NCBI GenBank assembly: GCA_026197015.1
Contig: JAPHRB010000166.1
Location: 1 to 24,524, forward strand
Direction: 5' to 3'
DNA: 24,524 nucleotides
DNA from: Gammaproteobacteria bacterium
Lineage (GTDB): Bacteria > Pseudomonadota > Gammaproteobacteria > SZUA-229
Shown one piece after another: positions 7,317 through 16,153 of the stretch. A program made the translations under genes and the position numbers. Below the pieces are notes generated by a model. The model saw only the letters and a list, made by a program, of their open reading frames with translations. It was not told the origin of the DNA and made no database searches. Positions within the stretch are counted from its first letter, which is position 1, and each line of letters starts with the position of its first letter.

Positions 7317-7709
7317 TTATCTGACTATCGACCTCGGTTTACCATGCTTATCAATTGCAACATAAACCAGACTGGCCTCTGTCACCGCCGTTGTAGTCAC
7401 TACCCCCTTATCCATATGTTGTGCATAAACTTCTACATGAACCGTAATTGATGTTCTACCGACTTTTACGACATCTGCATAACAACTCACAAGATCTCCC
7501 GCAAAAACCGGTTTTTTAAATTCAAAGGAGTCAACTGCACGGGTAACTATTGCACCACCTGCTCTTACCGCTGCCGGTATGCTACCGGCAATATCAACTT
7601 GCGACATAATCCAGCCACCAAATACTGTTCCACCCTGATTAAGGTCAGAGGGCATTGCCGGAACACGTATCACGGGCATTTTATTTTCGGGTAATGAGTC
7701 GTTTGCCAT
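7317..7709 (-). CDS. Acyl-CoA thioesterase, hotdog fold (YciA-like)
   Basis: YciA-type enzymes hydrolyse a range of acyl-CoAs to free acid and CoA and help balance acyl-CoA pools in the cytoplasm. The 130-residue product matches YciA along its length: VIRVPAMPSDLNQGGTVFGGWIMSQVDIAG with the catalytic Asp of the hotdog helix, VTRAVDSFEFKKPVFAGDLV, GRTSITVHVEVY, and VTEASLVYVAIDKHGKPR. GAGGG precedes the ATG at good spacing. It lies between the acyl-CoA synthetase gene (117 nt upstream) and fadL (96 nt downstream) on the same strand. These gaps are long for one operon but fit a common lipid-handling theme. The chain-length preference cannot be read from sequence. Confidence 0.92.
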   Translation of the reverse strand: MANDSLPENKMPVIRVPAMPSDLNQGGTVFGGWIMSQVDIAGSIPAAVRAGGAIVTRAVDSFEFKKPVFAGDLVSCYADVVKVGRTSITVHVEVYAQHMDKGVVTTTAVTEASLVYVAIDKHGKPRSIVR

Positions 7710-7826
7710 TTATTTCCCTCGCACACGATTAAGCATTATTTTTACAGATCTAAAAAAAACTACATTTATTAAGATCTCTTTCAACAAGCTGAAATAATTT
7801 AATAACAAACGAATATTTTATATCAA

Positions 7827-9638
7827 TTATCTTCGATTATCTTCATATAAAGTTTCAATCTCATCTGCAAATTTTTTCATAACTTTAGGTCGTTTTATCT
7901 TAAGCGTTGGTGTTAATAAACCATCATCAACCGTCCACGGATCTAACGTTATATGCGCTCTACGAATTTTTGCGTAACCCGGAAAATTTTTAAGTCGTGA
8001 TGACACTCTATTAAGAATAGATTTTTCAACTTTACGATCTAAAAATGCCTCTGGCGATTCAGGATGTATATTTAAACTTACCGCCATATCCGCCCACGCA
8101 TCCGGATCTAAAACTAATACCGCAGATAGAAATGCGCGTGCTTCACCTATGATCATTACCTGTTCAAATAGTGAATCTAACGCGATGGCCATTTCCATAT
8201 CATTGGGTGGAATTTTTTCGCCATTAGCCAGTACCATAATATCTTTCAATCGTCCGGTTATATAAGCATGACCATCTTCATCTATTCGGGCTTTATCACC
8301 AGTTTTCAACCACCCATCTTCAGTAAATGAGTCTTCTGTTGCCTGTTCATTTTTCCAGTAACCCAGCATGGAACAAGGACCATGACTTTGTAATTCATCA
8401 TTTTCACCAATTCGAATTTCTGTATTTGGTAAAACCGTGCCAATACTCGAAGGTATATTATCTGCCGGGCGATTAACACATACCACCGGGCTTGACTCAG
8501 TCAAGCCATAACCCTGCAATAAAGGCAACCCCAGACCGATAAATAATCTGGCAACATCTTCTGACAATGCAGCACCGCCACAAATAGCAACCCTCAATTC
8601 GCCGCCTAATTTTTCCAGCACTTTAGAAGCAACCAGTTTATTTAATGTCGGCCAGAAAATTAACCCGGGATGCCAGCCTGCACGCCCTTGATCATGTAAA
8701 AATTTTCGCCAACCTACATTAACAGCAGACTTGAATAAAAAATTCGCAATAAATGATTTCTGTTTTAATCCTTGCTGTATTTTTCCATATACTCGTTCAT
8801 AAATGCGCGGTACAGAAATTAATGTGGTGGGTTTAATGTTTTGTAAATCATCAGCCAATGTGGCAATCGATCGCGCATAAACGACTTCTGCCCCTATAAT
8901 CATTGGTAAATAATAACCTGCAGTACGCTCTAACATATGAGATAAGGGTAAAAACGAAAGGAATCGCTCAGTGGATTCCCATTTATTACATACCGCAGAT
9001 GCAAATGCATTTGCAAGTATATTTTTATGAGACAACATAACCCCTTTCGAGCGCCCCGTTGTACCTGATGTATAAACAATCGATGCCAGATCATCGGTAT
9101 TTATTTCTCTGGTCTGTAATGTTCCATTTAAACCAAACACCCAATCAGACAAAGATTCTAGTTTGCTATCATCTGGCTCATCATCTTCTGAAATACGTTT
9201 TAAACTAATTATTCGTTGTAAGCCCCCCAGATCAATATCTGCTTTTAATAAACGATTCCACTGCGGCCTATCCTGAACAAATAAAATTTTAATCTCTGCA
9301 TGATTAATAATATAAGCCACGTTATCAGGGCGATCATCAACATATAATGGTACGGTCACCAAACCCAAACCCAGAGCGGCCTGGTCAAACACAACCCATT
9401 CACGACTATTTTTAATCATGATGGCAACTTTGTCGCCAGGCTGTAAATCATCTTTAATAAATGCGGCTTGCCAGCGTGCTATTTCGTTTGCCATTTCTTT
9501 CCAGCTGGAGACCGTCCATTGCTGGCTAGCTATATCATATTGTCTATAAGCGGGACTATCAGGCGTTTTATTTAATCGTTCACGAAACAAGCCAGGTAAG
9601 CTATGCACATCTGACTCTTGAATAAGTTCTATTTCCAT
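7827..9638 (-). CDS. Long-chain fatty acid-CoA ligase (AMP-forming)
   Basis: This enzyme activates fatty acids with ATP and CoA via an acyl-adenylate, giving acyl-CoA, AMP and PPi. The 603-residue protein has every core motif of the adenylate-forming superfamily. These are the P-loop YTSGTTGRSKGV at 189-200, QGYGLTESSPV at 375-385, the hinge and ribose contacts WLKTGDKARIDEDG (443-456) and GRLKDIMVLANGEKI (462-476), and a C-terminal LTPTLKIKRPK with the catalytic lysine. Its length and the two-part arrangement resemble the FAA1/FadD15 type of bacterial acyl-CoA synthetase more than E. coli FadD. It is probably membrane-associated, taking substrate delivered by the FadL-like porin encoded just downstream. 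AGGG lies about 13 nt before the ATG. Confidence 0.92.
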   Translation of the reverse strand: MEIELIQESDVHSLPGLFRERLNKTPDSPAYRQYDIASQQWTVSSWKEMANEIARWQAAFIKDDLQPGDKVAIMIKNSREWVVFDQAALGLGLVTVPLYVDDRPDNVAYIINHAEIKILFVQDRPQWNRLLKADIDLGGLQRIISLKRISEDDEPDDSKLESLSDWVFGLNGTLQTREINTDDLASIVYTSGTTGRSKGVMLSHKNILANAFASAVCNKWESTERFLSFLPLSHMLERTAGYYLPMIIGAEVVYARSIATLADDLQNIKPTTLISVPRIYERVYGKIQQGLKQKSFIANFLFKSAVNVGWRKFLHDQGRAGWHPGLIFWPTLNKLVASKVLEKLGGELRVAICGGAALSEDVARLFIGLGLPLLQGYGLTESSPVVCVNRPADNIPSSIGTVLPNTEIRIGENDELQSHGPCSMLGYWKNEQATEDSFTEDGWLKTGDKARIDEDGHAYITGRLKDIMVLANGEKIPPNDMEMAIALDSLFEQVMIIGEARAFLSAVLVLDPDAWADMAVSLNIHPESPEAFLDRKVEKSILNRVSSRLKNFPGYAKIRRAHITLDPWTVDDGLLTPTLKIKRPKVMKKFADEIETLYEDNRR

Positions 9639-9745
9639 TTATATAACAACCCTGTTTTGATTATTTAATCTTATTATATATTTTTAGTAATAATACTGCT
9701 TTTATTTATTTTTACCAGTTAGTAACTAATTTCTTAACTTACCTG

Positions 9746-10270
9746 TTATTGCAACCACCATAACCTTAATCTTAATCCCATTTCAGATGTATAACCTTTT
9801 TCAATAAATTGTATTACACCTTTTTTATCAACAATAAAACTAGTTGGCACACCATTTACTGCAAATACTTTTGCCCACTCAGCATCCTCATCAATGATAA
9901 CTATAGGCAGATTTAATTGCTCATCTTTTAGATATTTTTGAACCTCTGTAGCCCCTTCACTCCAGGAAGCAATGCTAATAACCTGATAATCTTTACCAAT
10001 ATTTTCAATATTATCATTCTCAAACTGACAAATTGGGCACCAGGTTGCCCAAAAGTGAATTAGTAATGGTTTATCTTGAAAATCGCGTGAGTCAATTTTT
10101 TCATTATTTAATGATGTCGCCAAAATAACCGGTGCCTGGCCCTTTATATTATCTGCCGACTGCCAGGTTCGAATTGAAAAATAGACTATTAACACAATAA
10201 AAATTTGCAGCGTTATTTTTAATAAAGTATTTTTCTTAAATATTTCTATTATATTCGTAATCGAACTCAT
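9746..10270 (-). CDS. Membrane-anchored thioredoxin-like protein disulfide oxidoreductase (ScsD/TlpA type)
   Basis: The 174-residue protein has one N-terminal membrane segment (about 17-32) after a short cytoplasmic stretch, so its thioredoxin domain should face the periplasm. The active site is Cys78-Pro-Ile-Cys81 in FWATWCPICQFE, and the cis-proline is Pro142 in NGVPTSFIVD. It resembles ScsD and TlpA/ResA proteins, which reduce or shuffle disulfides in cell-envelope proteins or cytochrome c maturation. The particular client is unknown, and no dsb or ccm genes are nearby. Its ATG overlaps the cmoB stop by 4 nt (ATGA), with GAGG just upstream inside cmoB, so it is translated with a tRNA-modification enzyme with which it has no obvious link. 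Confidence 0.9.
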   Translation of the reverse strand: MSSITNIIEIFKKNTLLKITLQIFIVLIVYFSIRTWQSADNIKGQAPVILATSLNNEKIDSRDFQDKPLLIHFWATWCPICQFENDNIENIGKDYQVISIASWSEGATEVQKYLKDEQLNLPIVIIDEDAEWAKVFAVNGVPTSFIVDKKGVIQFIEKGYTSEMGLRLRLWWLQ

Positions 10271-11238
10271 GGAGCCTCAGCAGTGAATATAGCCCTTAAT
10301 GGCGCAGGGTATCCCTCTATAGTTTTACTCATATCATCCGCATCAAGAAAATCTTTTAATGAATGGTACTGCATCCAGTCGGTTGACCTTTGCTCATCCA
10401 GACTAGTAAAACTTTCATCAACTAATTTAACGTTTTTAAAACCGCAACGCTGTAACCACTTAATCATTGCTTTACTACTTGGAAGAAACCAGACGTTTCG
10501 CATTTGCGCATATCTATCTTGCGGCATTAACACCTGAAACTCATCACCACTAATAACCAGCGTCTCCAGCACTAATTCACCACCCGGTTTCAAACATTGC
10601 CTTAATTGATATAGATGATCTACAGGCGATTTTCGATGATAAAAAACGCCCATAGAAAAAACAGTATCAAACGCTTTTAAATCATCTGGAACTGCTTCAA
10701 TTCCAAGTGGTAACACATATATGTGTTCATCTTTTATGAAGTGCTGCAAAGCCTGAAACTGCATTACAAATAATGGAGATGGGTCTATACCTATAACCAG
10801 CTCGGCGCCCATACCACGCATGCGCCATCCATGATAACCATTACCACAGCCTACATCTAAAACTGTTTTTCCAGCCAAAGGTTTTATACCTGAAGACAAA
10901 CGCTGCCATTTCAAATCTGAACGCCATTCCGTATCAACAAACACGCCATGAATATCAAAAGGACCTTTTCTCCATGGCATTAATTGTTTTAAGATAATTT
11001 TCAACTCATCTTTTTCGACTTCATTTAACGGTTTTTTCGGGCTAACTGCAACTTTAGCTGAATTCAAATCTACCTGTAAGTTTTCAATTTCTGGCAACGC
11101 CTGAAGTGCGTCTTTCCAACCAGGCAAGTTTCCATATGTGTCATTACACAATCCCTGTTCAATCTGCTGTTCTAAACTGAATAACCAGGGCTCAAGATCT
11201 GTGCCACGCATTAACTCAAATAATCGATTAAAATTCAT
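10267..11238 (-). CDS. cmoB: tRNA U34 carboxymethyltransferase CmoB
   Basis: CmoB transfers a carboxymethyl group from carboxy-S-adenosylmethionine to 5-hydroxyuridine at tRNA position 34, giving cmo5U and widening wobble decoding. The 323-residue product matches the family throughout. It has an N-terminal CmoB-specific domain, LMPWRKGPFDIHGVFVDTEWRSDLKWQR (substrate contacts), then the Rossmann SAM site VLDVGCGNGYHGWRM, GIDPS, FSMGVFYHRKSPVDHL, LKPGGELVLETL, and the closing MPQDRYAQMRNVWFLPS and EGYPAPLRAIF. It lies 29 nt after cmoA, which makes its cofactor, and overlaps the thioredoxin-like gene downstream. The Shine-Dalgarno sequence is weak. Confidence 0.97.
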   Translation of the reverse strand: MNFNRLFELMRGTDLEPWLFSLEQQIEQGLCNDTYGNLPGWKDALQALPEIENLQVDLNSAKVAVSPKKPLNEVEKDELKIILKQLMPWRKGPFDIHGVFVDTEWRSDLKWQRLSSGIKPLAGKTVLDVGCGNGYHGWRMRGMGAELVIGIDPSPLFVMQFQALQHFIKDEHIYVLPLGIEAVPDDLKAFDTVFSMGVFYHRKSPVDHLYQLRQCLKPGGELVLETLVISGDEFQVLMPQDRYAQMRNVWFLPSSKAMIKWLQRCGFKNVKLVDESFTSLDEQRSTDWMQYHSLKDFLDADDMSKTIEGYPAPLRAIFTAEAP

Positions 11239-11267
11239 TCTAAATATCTATTTAACTTTTAAGTAAT

Positions 11268-12029
11268 TTATTTTATAGCCAGGAAAGAAACGAAATTAAA
11301 ACACTGAAACCAGACTAACACTTCAGAAAAACCCGCCTGTTTAAGCCGGTAAACATGTTGTTCTACAGTTTCTGCTATTAATACATTTTCTAATGCCGAT
11401 CGTTTTTGACTAATTTCAAGATCAGAATAACCATTCGCCTTTTTAAAATCATGATGCAAAGCAGTCAATCTATCTTGCTCTCTGGAATTACTGCATTTTA
11501 TTTTTTCAGACAATACAAATGCTCCGCCTGTATTTAAACCTGAATAAATTTTATTTATCAGAGGCTCGCGAGCCTCTTTCTGAACAAATTGCATAGTGAA
11601 ATTCATTACCACAAGCGAAGCATTTGTTATTTCAGACTCGCATATATCAGCTAATTTAACAGATACTTTTGCCTGGCTTTTATGTTCGGAGGTCAGTGTC
11701 TGACACTTTTCGACCATTGCCAGGGAGTTATCAAGGGCAATGATTTCCACGCCTTCTACTTTTATGCCTTGCTGAATTGCCAATGTCGCCGCGCCCAAAG
11801 AACAGCCTAAATCATAACAACGACTATCAGGTTGTATAAATACATGCGTCAGAACAGGAAACATAGATAATAATGTTGCATAACCGGGTACTGAACGCCC
11901 GATCATATCTTCAAATACCTTTACAACGGATTCATCAAATACAAAACTGGAAATTGCCTCTCTTGGCTGAGAATACAATTTATCCTGATTTTTGTTTTTT
12001 GTGGTTTTAGATTGAGTGTTAGTTTTCAT
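11268..12029 (-). CDS. cmoA: Carboxy-S-adenosyl-L-methionine synthase CmoA
   Basis: CmoA converts SAM and prephenate to carboxy-SAM, the methyl-donor variant used by CmoB. Family motifs are FVFDESVVKVFEDMIGRSVPGYATLL, YDLGCSLGAATLAI (cofactor loop), IALDNSLAMVEKC, VVMNFTMQFV, NTGGAFVLSEK, HHDFKKANGYSDLEISQKRSALENVL and LVWFQCFNFVSFLAIK. The ATG at 12029 gives 253 residues, close to the usual 240-250. An in-frame ATG at 12086 would add 19 residues with no counterpart in the family, and neither start has a good Shine-Dalgarno sequence. The N-terminal 15 or so residues (rich in Lys, Thr, Asn and Gln) are a low-complexity extension. Confidence 0.95.
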   Translation of the reverse strand: MKTNTQSKTTKNKNQDKLYSQPREAISSFVFDESVVKVFEDMIGRSVPGYATLLSMFPVLTHVFIQPDSRCYDLGCSLGAATLAIQQGIKVEGVEIIALDNSLAMVEKCQTLTSEHKSQAKVSVKLADICESEITNASLVVMNFTMQFVQKEAREPLINKIYSGLNTGGAFVLSEKIKCSNSREQDRLTALHHDFKKANGYSDLEISQKRSALENVLIAETVEQHVYRLKQAGFSEVLVWFQCFNFVSFLAIK

Positions 12030-12218
12030 TACGTCTACAGTGCTTAATTCTATGACTATTTTAACAGAAGTAAAAAGTCTTGCCATAGAGACTATACGTA
12101 AATCAGAAACAAGTGTTATTCAAAATACAACTAAAGTTGCTCAATTTATCAGCTCTCAGCATAAACACTCTTTTGTATAGTTCACAGCTCAGATATAAGC
12201 CTGCCACCCCAGAATAGC

Positions 12219-14414
12219 TCAAATCTTTTTAATCAGCTCCTGATTCGGCCAATCACCTTGCTGCAACCGCCTGGTAGCCTCTTCAGAGGACATAGGTTTA
12301 CCAAGCAAATAACCCTGAATAACATCACAATTTGCAGCCTGTAAAAAAGTCAGCTGCTCCGCAGTTTCCACACCCTCGGCTACTACTTTTATTTTCAGTC
12401 TATGCGCCATTGCAATAATCGCCTCCACTATTGCCACATCATCCTGTTCTTGAGGTGTATCATATATAAATGTTCGATCTATTTTCAATTTATCAATCGT
12501 AAACTGCTTAATATAACTAAAAGAAGAATAACCTGTACCAAAATCATCTATAGAAATGTTTAAACCCATACCTGTTAATAAACGCATACACTCAATTGAA
12601 TTTTCAGCATCATCCATAATACTGCTTTCAGTTAATTCCAATTCGAGCTGTCTTATATCTGCACCTGATTCTTTTATTGTTTCTTCTATTATTTGCTGCA
12701 TGTTTTGTTCATTAAAATCTCTTGCCGAGCAGTTAACAGAAACTTTAATGTCACCCAAACCCATATCATGCCATTCCTTAATTTGACAGCACCCCATCAA
12801 CAGCATTTTTTTTGTAATAGAAAAAATAAGACCTGTCTCTTCAGCTACGGGGATAAATTCATCAGGTAATATCATGCCTTTAAGCGGGTGATTCCATCTA
12901 ATTAATGCTTCAAAACCTGTCACTCCGCCTTTATTTAAATTTGTAAACGGCTGATAATAAGCTTCAAACTGGTCGTTTTCTATAGCCTGCCTAAGCTCAT
13001 TACCCATATTTACTCTCTTAACGACCTCATCTCGCATTTTCTGATCAAAACACTCATAACGATTACGTCCTTTAGATTTCGCATGATATAAAGCGGCATC
13101 AGCATCCTGCATCAAACTGGTTACTGTTGTTACAGCATCTTTCACTATAACTACCCCAATACTTGCTGATGGATATATATCAAAACCATCAACTGTCACC
13201 GGCTGCTTAAGCAGTTCATTTAATGATTCTGCATACTTGTGCACCCATGAGTCATTTTTATGTAAACATTTAAGAATCGCAAACTCATCACCTCCCAATC
13301 TTGCCAACATTTCATTTTTATCTACTTTACTGTTTAATAATTTTGAAATTCGGACTAATAACTTATCCCCTAACTCATGTCCAAAACAGTCATTAATAAG
13401 ATTAAAATGATCAAGGTCTATGAACAAAACGGCTATTATTTCTTCACTATCTTTGTCTATTAGACATGATTTAACATAGGCAGAAAACTGTGCTCTATTA
13501 GCAAGACCTGTCAACTCATCATGCCGCAACTGCCAGTCAAGCGCCTTACGAGCTGAAATATCGCTAGCAATAAGTGTTGCTGCAACCACTTTATTGTTTT
13601 TATAATTTGGTGTTATTCGGCCCTCAGACCAGACAATTTTACTGTCGCCATTTGAAGTTGCATATTCTATGTTTCTTTGCTCGCCTTTACTAAAAACATC
13701 ATTAACAGTTTGTTTAACTTTTTCCCGATGTTCATCTTTTATGTCATGATAATAATTTCTTCCCACCGCTTGATTGCTCATATTCCATGGATTGTGATTT
13801 ACAAACAGGATATTGCCATCTTTATCCAGTGTCATAATAGTATCTTCTACACTATCAACCACTGCGCGATATTTCTCTTCTGACTCCTCAATTTGTTTAA
13901 GTCTGGAAACTCTTTCACAACTTAAACTCCACTTAGTTGTAAGCGCAGTTGTTAATTGTTGAACTTCAACCATATCAAATGGTTTTTTCAAAATTATTAA
14001 TCGATCAGATGCGCCCAGGTGATAAAGCACCTCATTCCACGAATAATCTGAATACGCTGTACAGATAACCAGTTGAATTTGCGAATCAATTAGCCAAATT
14101 TTTTTTATAGTTTCCAGCCCATCCCATCCCGGGGGCATTCGCATATCAATAAATGCCATTGCATATGGCCTGCCCTCATTATTGGCAGCTAGAACCTTTT
14201 CATAACCTTCTTCTCCCTGATATGCAGAATCCAGGTCATATACAATTGACTCGGATTGCGAAATTTCATCTGAAAACAGTTTCGCTTCAACCTCATCATA
14301 TTCAGATTTATTATTTTTCTCGCCAAGAATTTTTCTGAAGTCTTCGTGAATACGAGCATCATCATCAATAATCAACACTCTACGATTCTCAAAGTTATTC
14401 ATTATCTGACTCAC
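12219..14414 (-). CDS. REC-PAS-GGDEF-EAL response regulator for c-di-GMP turnover
   Basis: This 731-residue cytoplasmic protein links phosphorylation to c-di-GMP. Residues 11-160 are a receiver with Asp90 (FIDMRMPPGWDG) as acceptor and LKKPFD at 142-147; it has an extra segment of about 30 residues (31-60) after the first helix. Residues about 176-290 are a PAS domain. The GGDEF domain (about 295-457) has an intact GGDEF at 374-378, but the inhibitory RxxD position reads DKNE, so product inhibition seems absent. The EAL domain (about 470-720) keeps EAL at 502-504, DDFGTGYS at 623-630 and AEGVE at 679-683, so both activities may be real. The GTG start overlaps the kinase stop, with AGG about 8 nt before it; an ATG lies four codons on. 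Confidence 0.94.
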   Translation of the reverse strand: MSQIMNNFENRRVLIIDDDARIHEDFRKILGEKNNKSEYDEVEAKLFSDEISQSESIVYDLDSAYQGEEGYEKVLAANNEGRPYAMAFIDMRMPPGWDGLETIKKIWLIDSQIQLVICTAYSDYSWNEVLYHLGASDRLIILKKPFDMVEVQQLTTALTTKWSLSCERVSRLKQIEESEEKYRAVVDSVEDTIMTLDKDGNILFVNHNPWNMSNQAVGRNYYHDIKDEHREKVKQTVNDVFSKGEQRNIEYATSNGDSKIVWSEGRITPNYKNNKVVAATLIASDISARKALDWQLRHDELTGLANRAQFSAYVKSCLIDKDSEEIIAVLFIDLDHFNLINDCFGHELGDKLLVRISKLLNSKVDKNEMLARLGGDEFAILKCLHKNDSWVHKYAESLNELLKQPVTVDGFDIYPSASIGVVIVKDAVTTVTSLMQDADAALYHAKSKGRNRYECFDQKMRDEVVKRVNMGNELRQAIENDQFEAYYQPFTNLNKGGVTGFEALIRWNHPLKGMILPDEFIPVAEETGLIFSITKKMLLMGCCQIKEWHDMGLGDIKVSVNCSARDFNEQNMQQIIEETIKESGADIRQLELELTESSIMDDAENSIECMRLLTGMGLNISIDDFGTGYSSFSYIKQFTIDKLKIDRTFIYDTPQEQDDVAIVEAIIAMAHRLKIKVVAEGVETAEQLTFLQAANCDVIQGYLLGKPMSSEEATRRLQQGDWPNQELIKKI

Positions 14415-16153
14415 GTAGTTACCTGTTTATCATAAGGCAGAAGCAATACAAAACACGCACCCTTTCCTAAACCATCGCTTATTACAGAAACAGACCCACC
14501 CAGCTCATTTGCAACAATCGCACTATGGTGCAAACCAAAACCATGCCCACCACGTCTTTTCTTAAACCCATATTCAAACAAATGCCGTATATCGTTTTCT
14601 TCAATTCCTATACCAGTATCTTTAACCTCAAGTCTAACCATGTCATTATCATCTGAAATATTTAAGATTATTTTTTTTTCAGTGTTAAGTGAATCTACCA
14701 ATGCGTACTTTGCGTTACTGATTAAATTTATAATAATTTGCAGAATTTTGTGCTTATCAACATACAGCTTTTTAATATCTTTATAGTTTTTCACAACTTT
14801 TATGCCATGACGATTCATTCCCTGTAAATTTATTTTTAATGCGTCCTCCACAAGGTCTGATAATACAACCTTCTCTCTCACCCCGTAACTACCTGCATAT
14901 GACTGCTGCATGCTAATTACATTTTTTATGTGCTCTATATTACTGGCCAACTCATCAAGCTCATTATTTAAGCTTTCTTTTTCTGCATTAAGCTGCTCGG
15001 ACAGTAATGACAGGAACCTTGGAATCTGTTTTCCTTTATCATCCTCACTTATAAATTCCGCCAAATTGTTTTTGTTTTTCTCAAGCATCATCACAACACG
15101 GCCAAGACTCTCTGCTTTTGACTTTCTTACATGTTCACGAATAACAGATGTTGATACATTGACGCTATTTAGCACGTTACCTACATTATGCAATACTCCG
15201 CTAGCAACTTCCGCCATGCCTGCACTTCTTGCGATATCGCCAATTTTTTCATTTAACTCTTTTAGTTTGGATGTTCTTTCATTCACCTTATCTTCTAAGG
15301 TTTCATTCAACTCCTGCAATTCATCTTCTATTCTAGCCCTTTCACTAATTTCATTTTCAAGATCCATATTCATTATTTCTGTTTTTAATGCATAGCTTTT
15401 AGCAGATTCAGCCAAAGCTTCAGCTTTTTCTTTTTCTTCTATTAATGCACCATCTCTGTTTTGAATTTGATCCAGCATATTATTAAATGAACCAATCAAA
15501 ACACCCACTTCGTCATCTGTGGTTTTTTCCATTCTCAAACTGTAATCTTTATTTCTACTCACGCTCTGTGCCAAATCTTTTAAGCTTGTTATAGGGTCAG
15601 TGATAAACCTCATTATACGTCTTGAAATTAATACAGTTACCAACATAAGCCCAACAAAAATAGCTAATGATATTTGCGCACTCCTGACTGTCCTTTCCGT
15701 TAACTCACTTAAACTTGCTTTTATCTGCAATCTACCTATTGGCTGATCGTCCAGAAAAACAGGTTTAAATAAATCAACATATCCACTATGGATTATTATA
15801 TTTTCACGACCCTCGAAATCATCACAGATAAAAATATTATTCACATCTAGATTATACTCGGCAAAAACCTTATTCCCTGATGTTCTTATACATGCAAAAA
15901 TTACTGACTCATGTGATTTTAGCAGCCTTAAATTATTGCCTGCGGATTCGGCGTCAGAAAATGCCAGTGAAGCGGCAGTGCTCTCTGCAACAATATCCGC
16001 TACCACATTTAAATCTGAGATTATATTTTTTTTGGAGCTTTTAAGATTAAAAGATGTAATGCTTGTAAATGCTATCGCTAACATTAAACCTGTAATACTT
16101 ATATACACAATCAATAATTTGCCTTGTATACTTAAGTTTTTTAGACTACTCAT
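14411..16153 (-). CDS. Sensor histidine kinase, CHASE8-like/HAMP
   Basis: The 580-residue kinase has membrane segments at about 12-32 and 160-177. The roughly 125-residue periplasmic part between them (AESTAASLAFSDAESAGNNL, LKSHESVIFACIRTSG) resembles the CHASE8 domain of YfiN/TpbB. HAMP follows (178-235), then a long coiled coil (about 236-305). The phospho-acceptor is His322 in ASGVLHNVGNVLNSVN. The ATPase domain shows NLISNAKYAL (N box, Asn480), DTGIGI at 512-517 and GHGFGLHH at 536-543. The helical part after His322 is unusually long, about 95 residues, with an extra charged stretch. There is no attached receiver, so it must phosphorylate separate proteins, most likely the two receivers in this operon. 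Its ATG overlaps the yfiR-like stop by 4 nt and has no Shine-Dalgarno sequence of its own. Confidence 0.93.
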   Translation of the reverse strand: MSSLKNLSIQGKLLIVYISITGLMLAIAFTSITSFNLKSSKKNIISDLNVVADIVAESTAASLAFSDAESAGNNLRLLKSHESVIFACIRTSGNKVFAEYNLDVNNIFICDDFEGRENIIIHSGYVDLFKPVFLDDQPIGRLQIKASLSELTERTVRSAQISLAIFVGLMLVTVLISRRIMRFITDPITSLKDLAQSVSRNKDYSLRMEKTTDDEVGVLIGSFNNMLDQIQNRDGALIEEKEKAEALAESAKSYALKTEIMNMDLENEISERARIEDELQELNETLEDKVNERTSKLKELNEKIGDIARSAGMAEVASGVLHNVGNVLNSVNVSTSVIREHVRKSKAESLGRVVMMLEKNKNNLAEFISEDDKGKQIPRFLSLLSEQLNAEKESLNNELDELASNIEHIKNVISMQQSYAGSYGVREKVVLSDLVEDALKINLQGMNRHGIKVVKNYKDIKKLYVDKHKILQIIINLISNAKYALVDSLNTEKKIILNISDDNDMVRLEVKDTGIGIEENDIRHLFEYGFKKRRGGHGFGLHHSAIVANELGGSVSVISDGLGKGACFVLLLPYDKQVTT

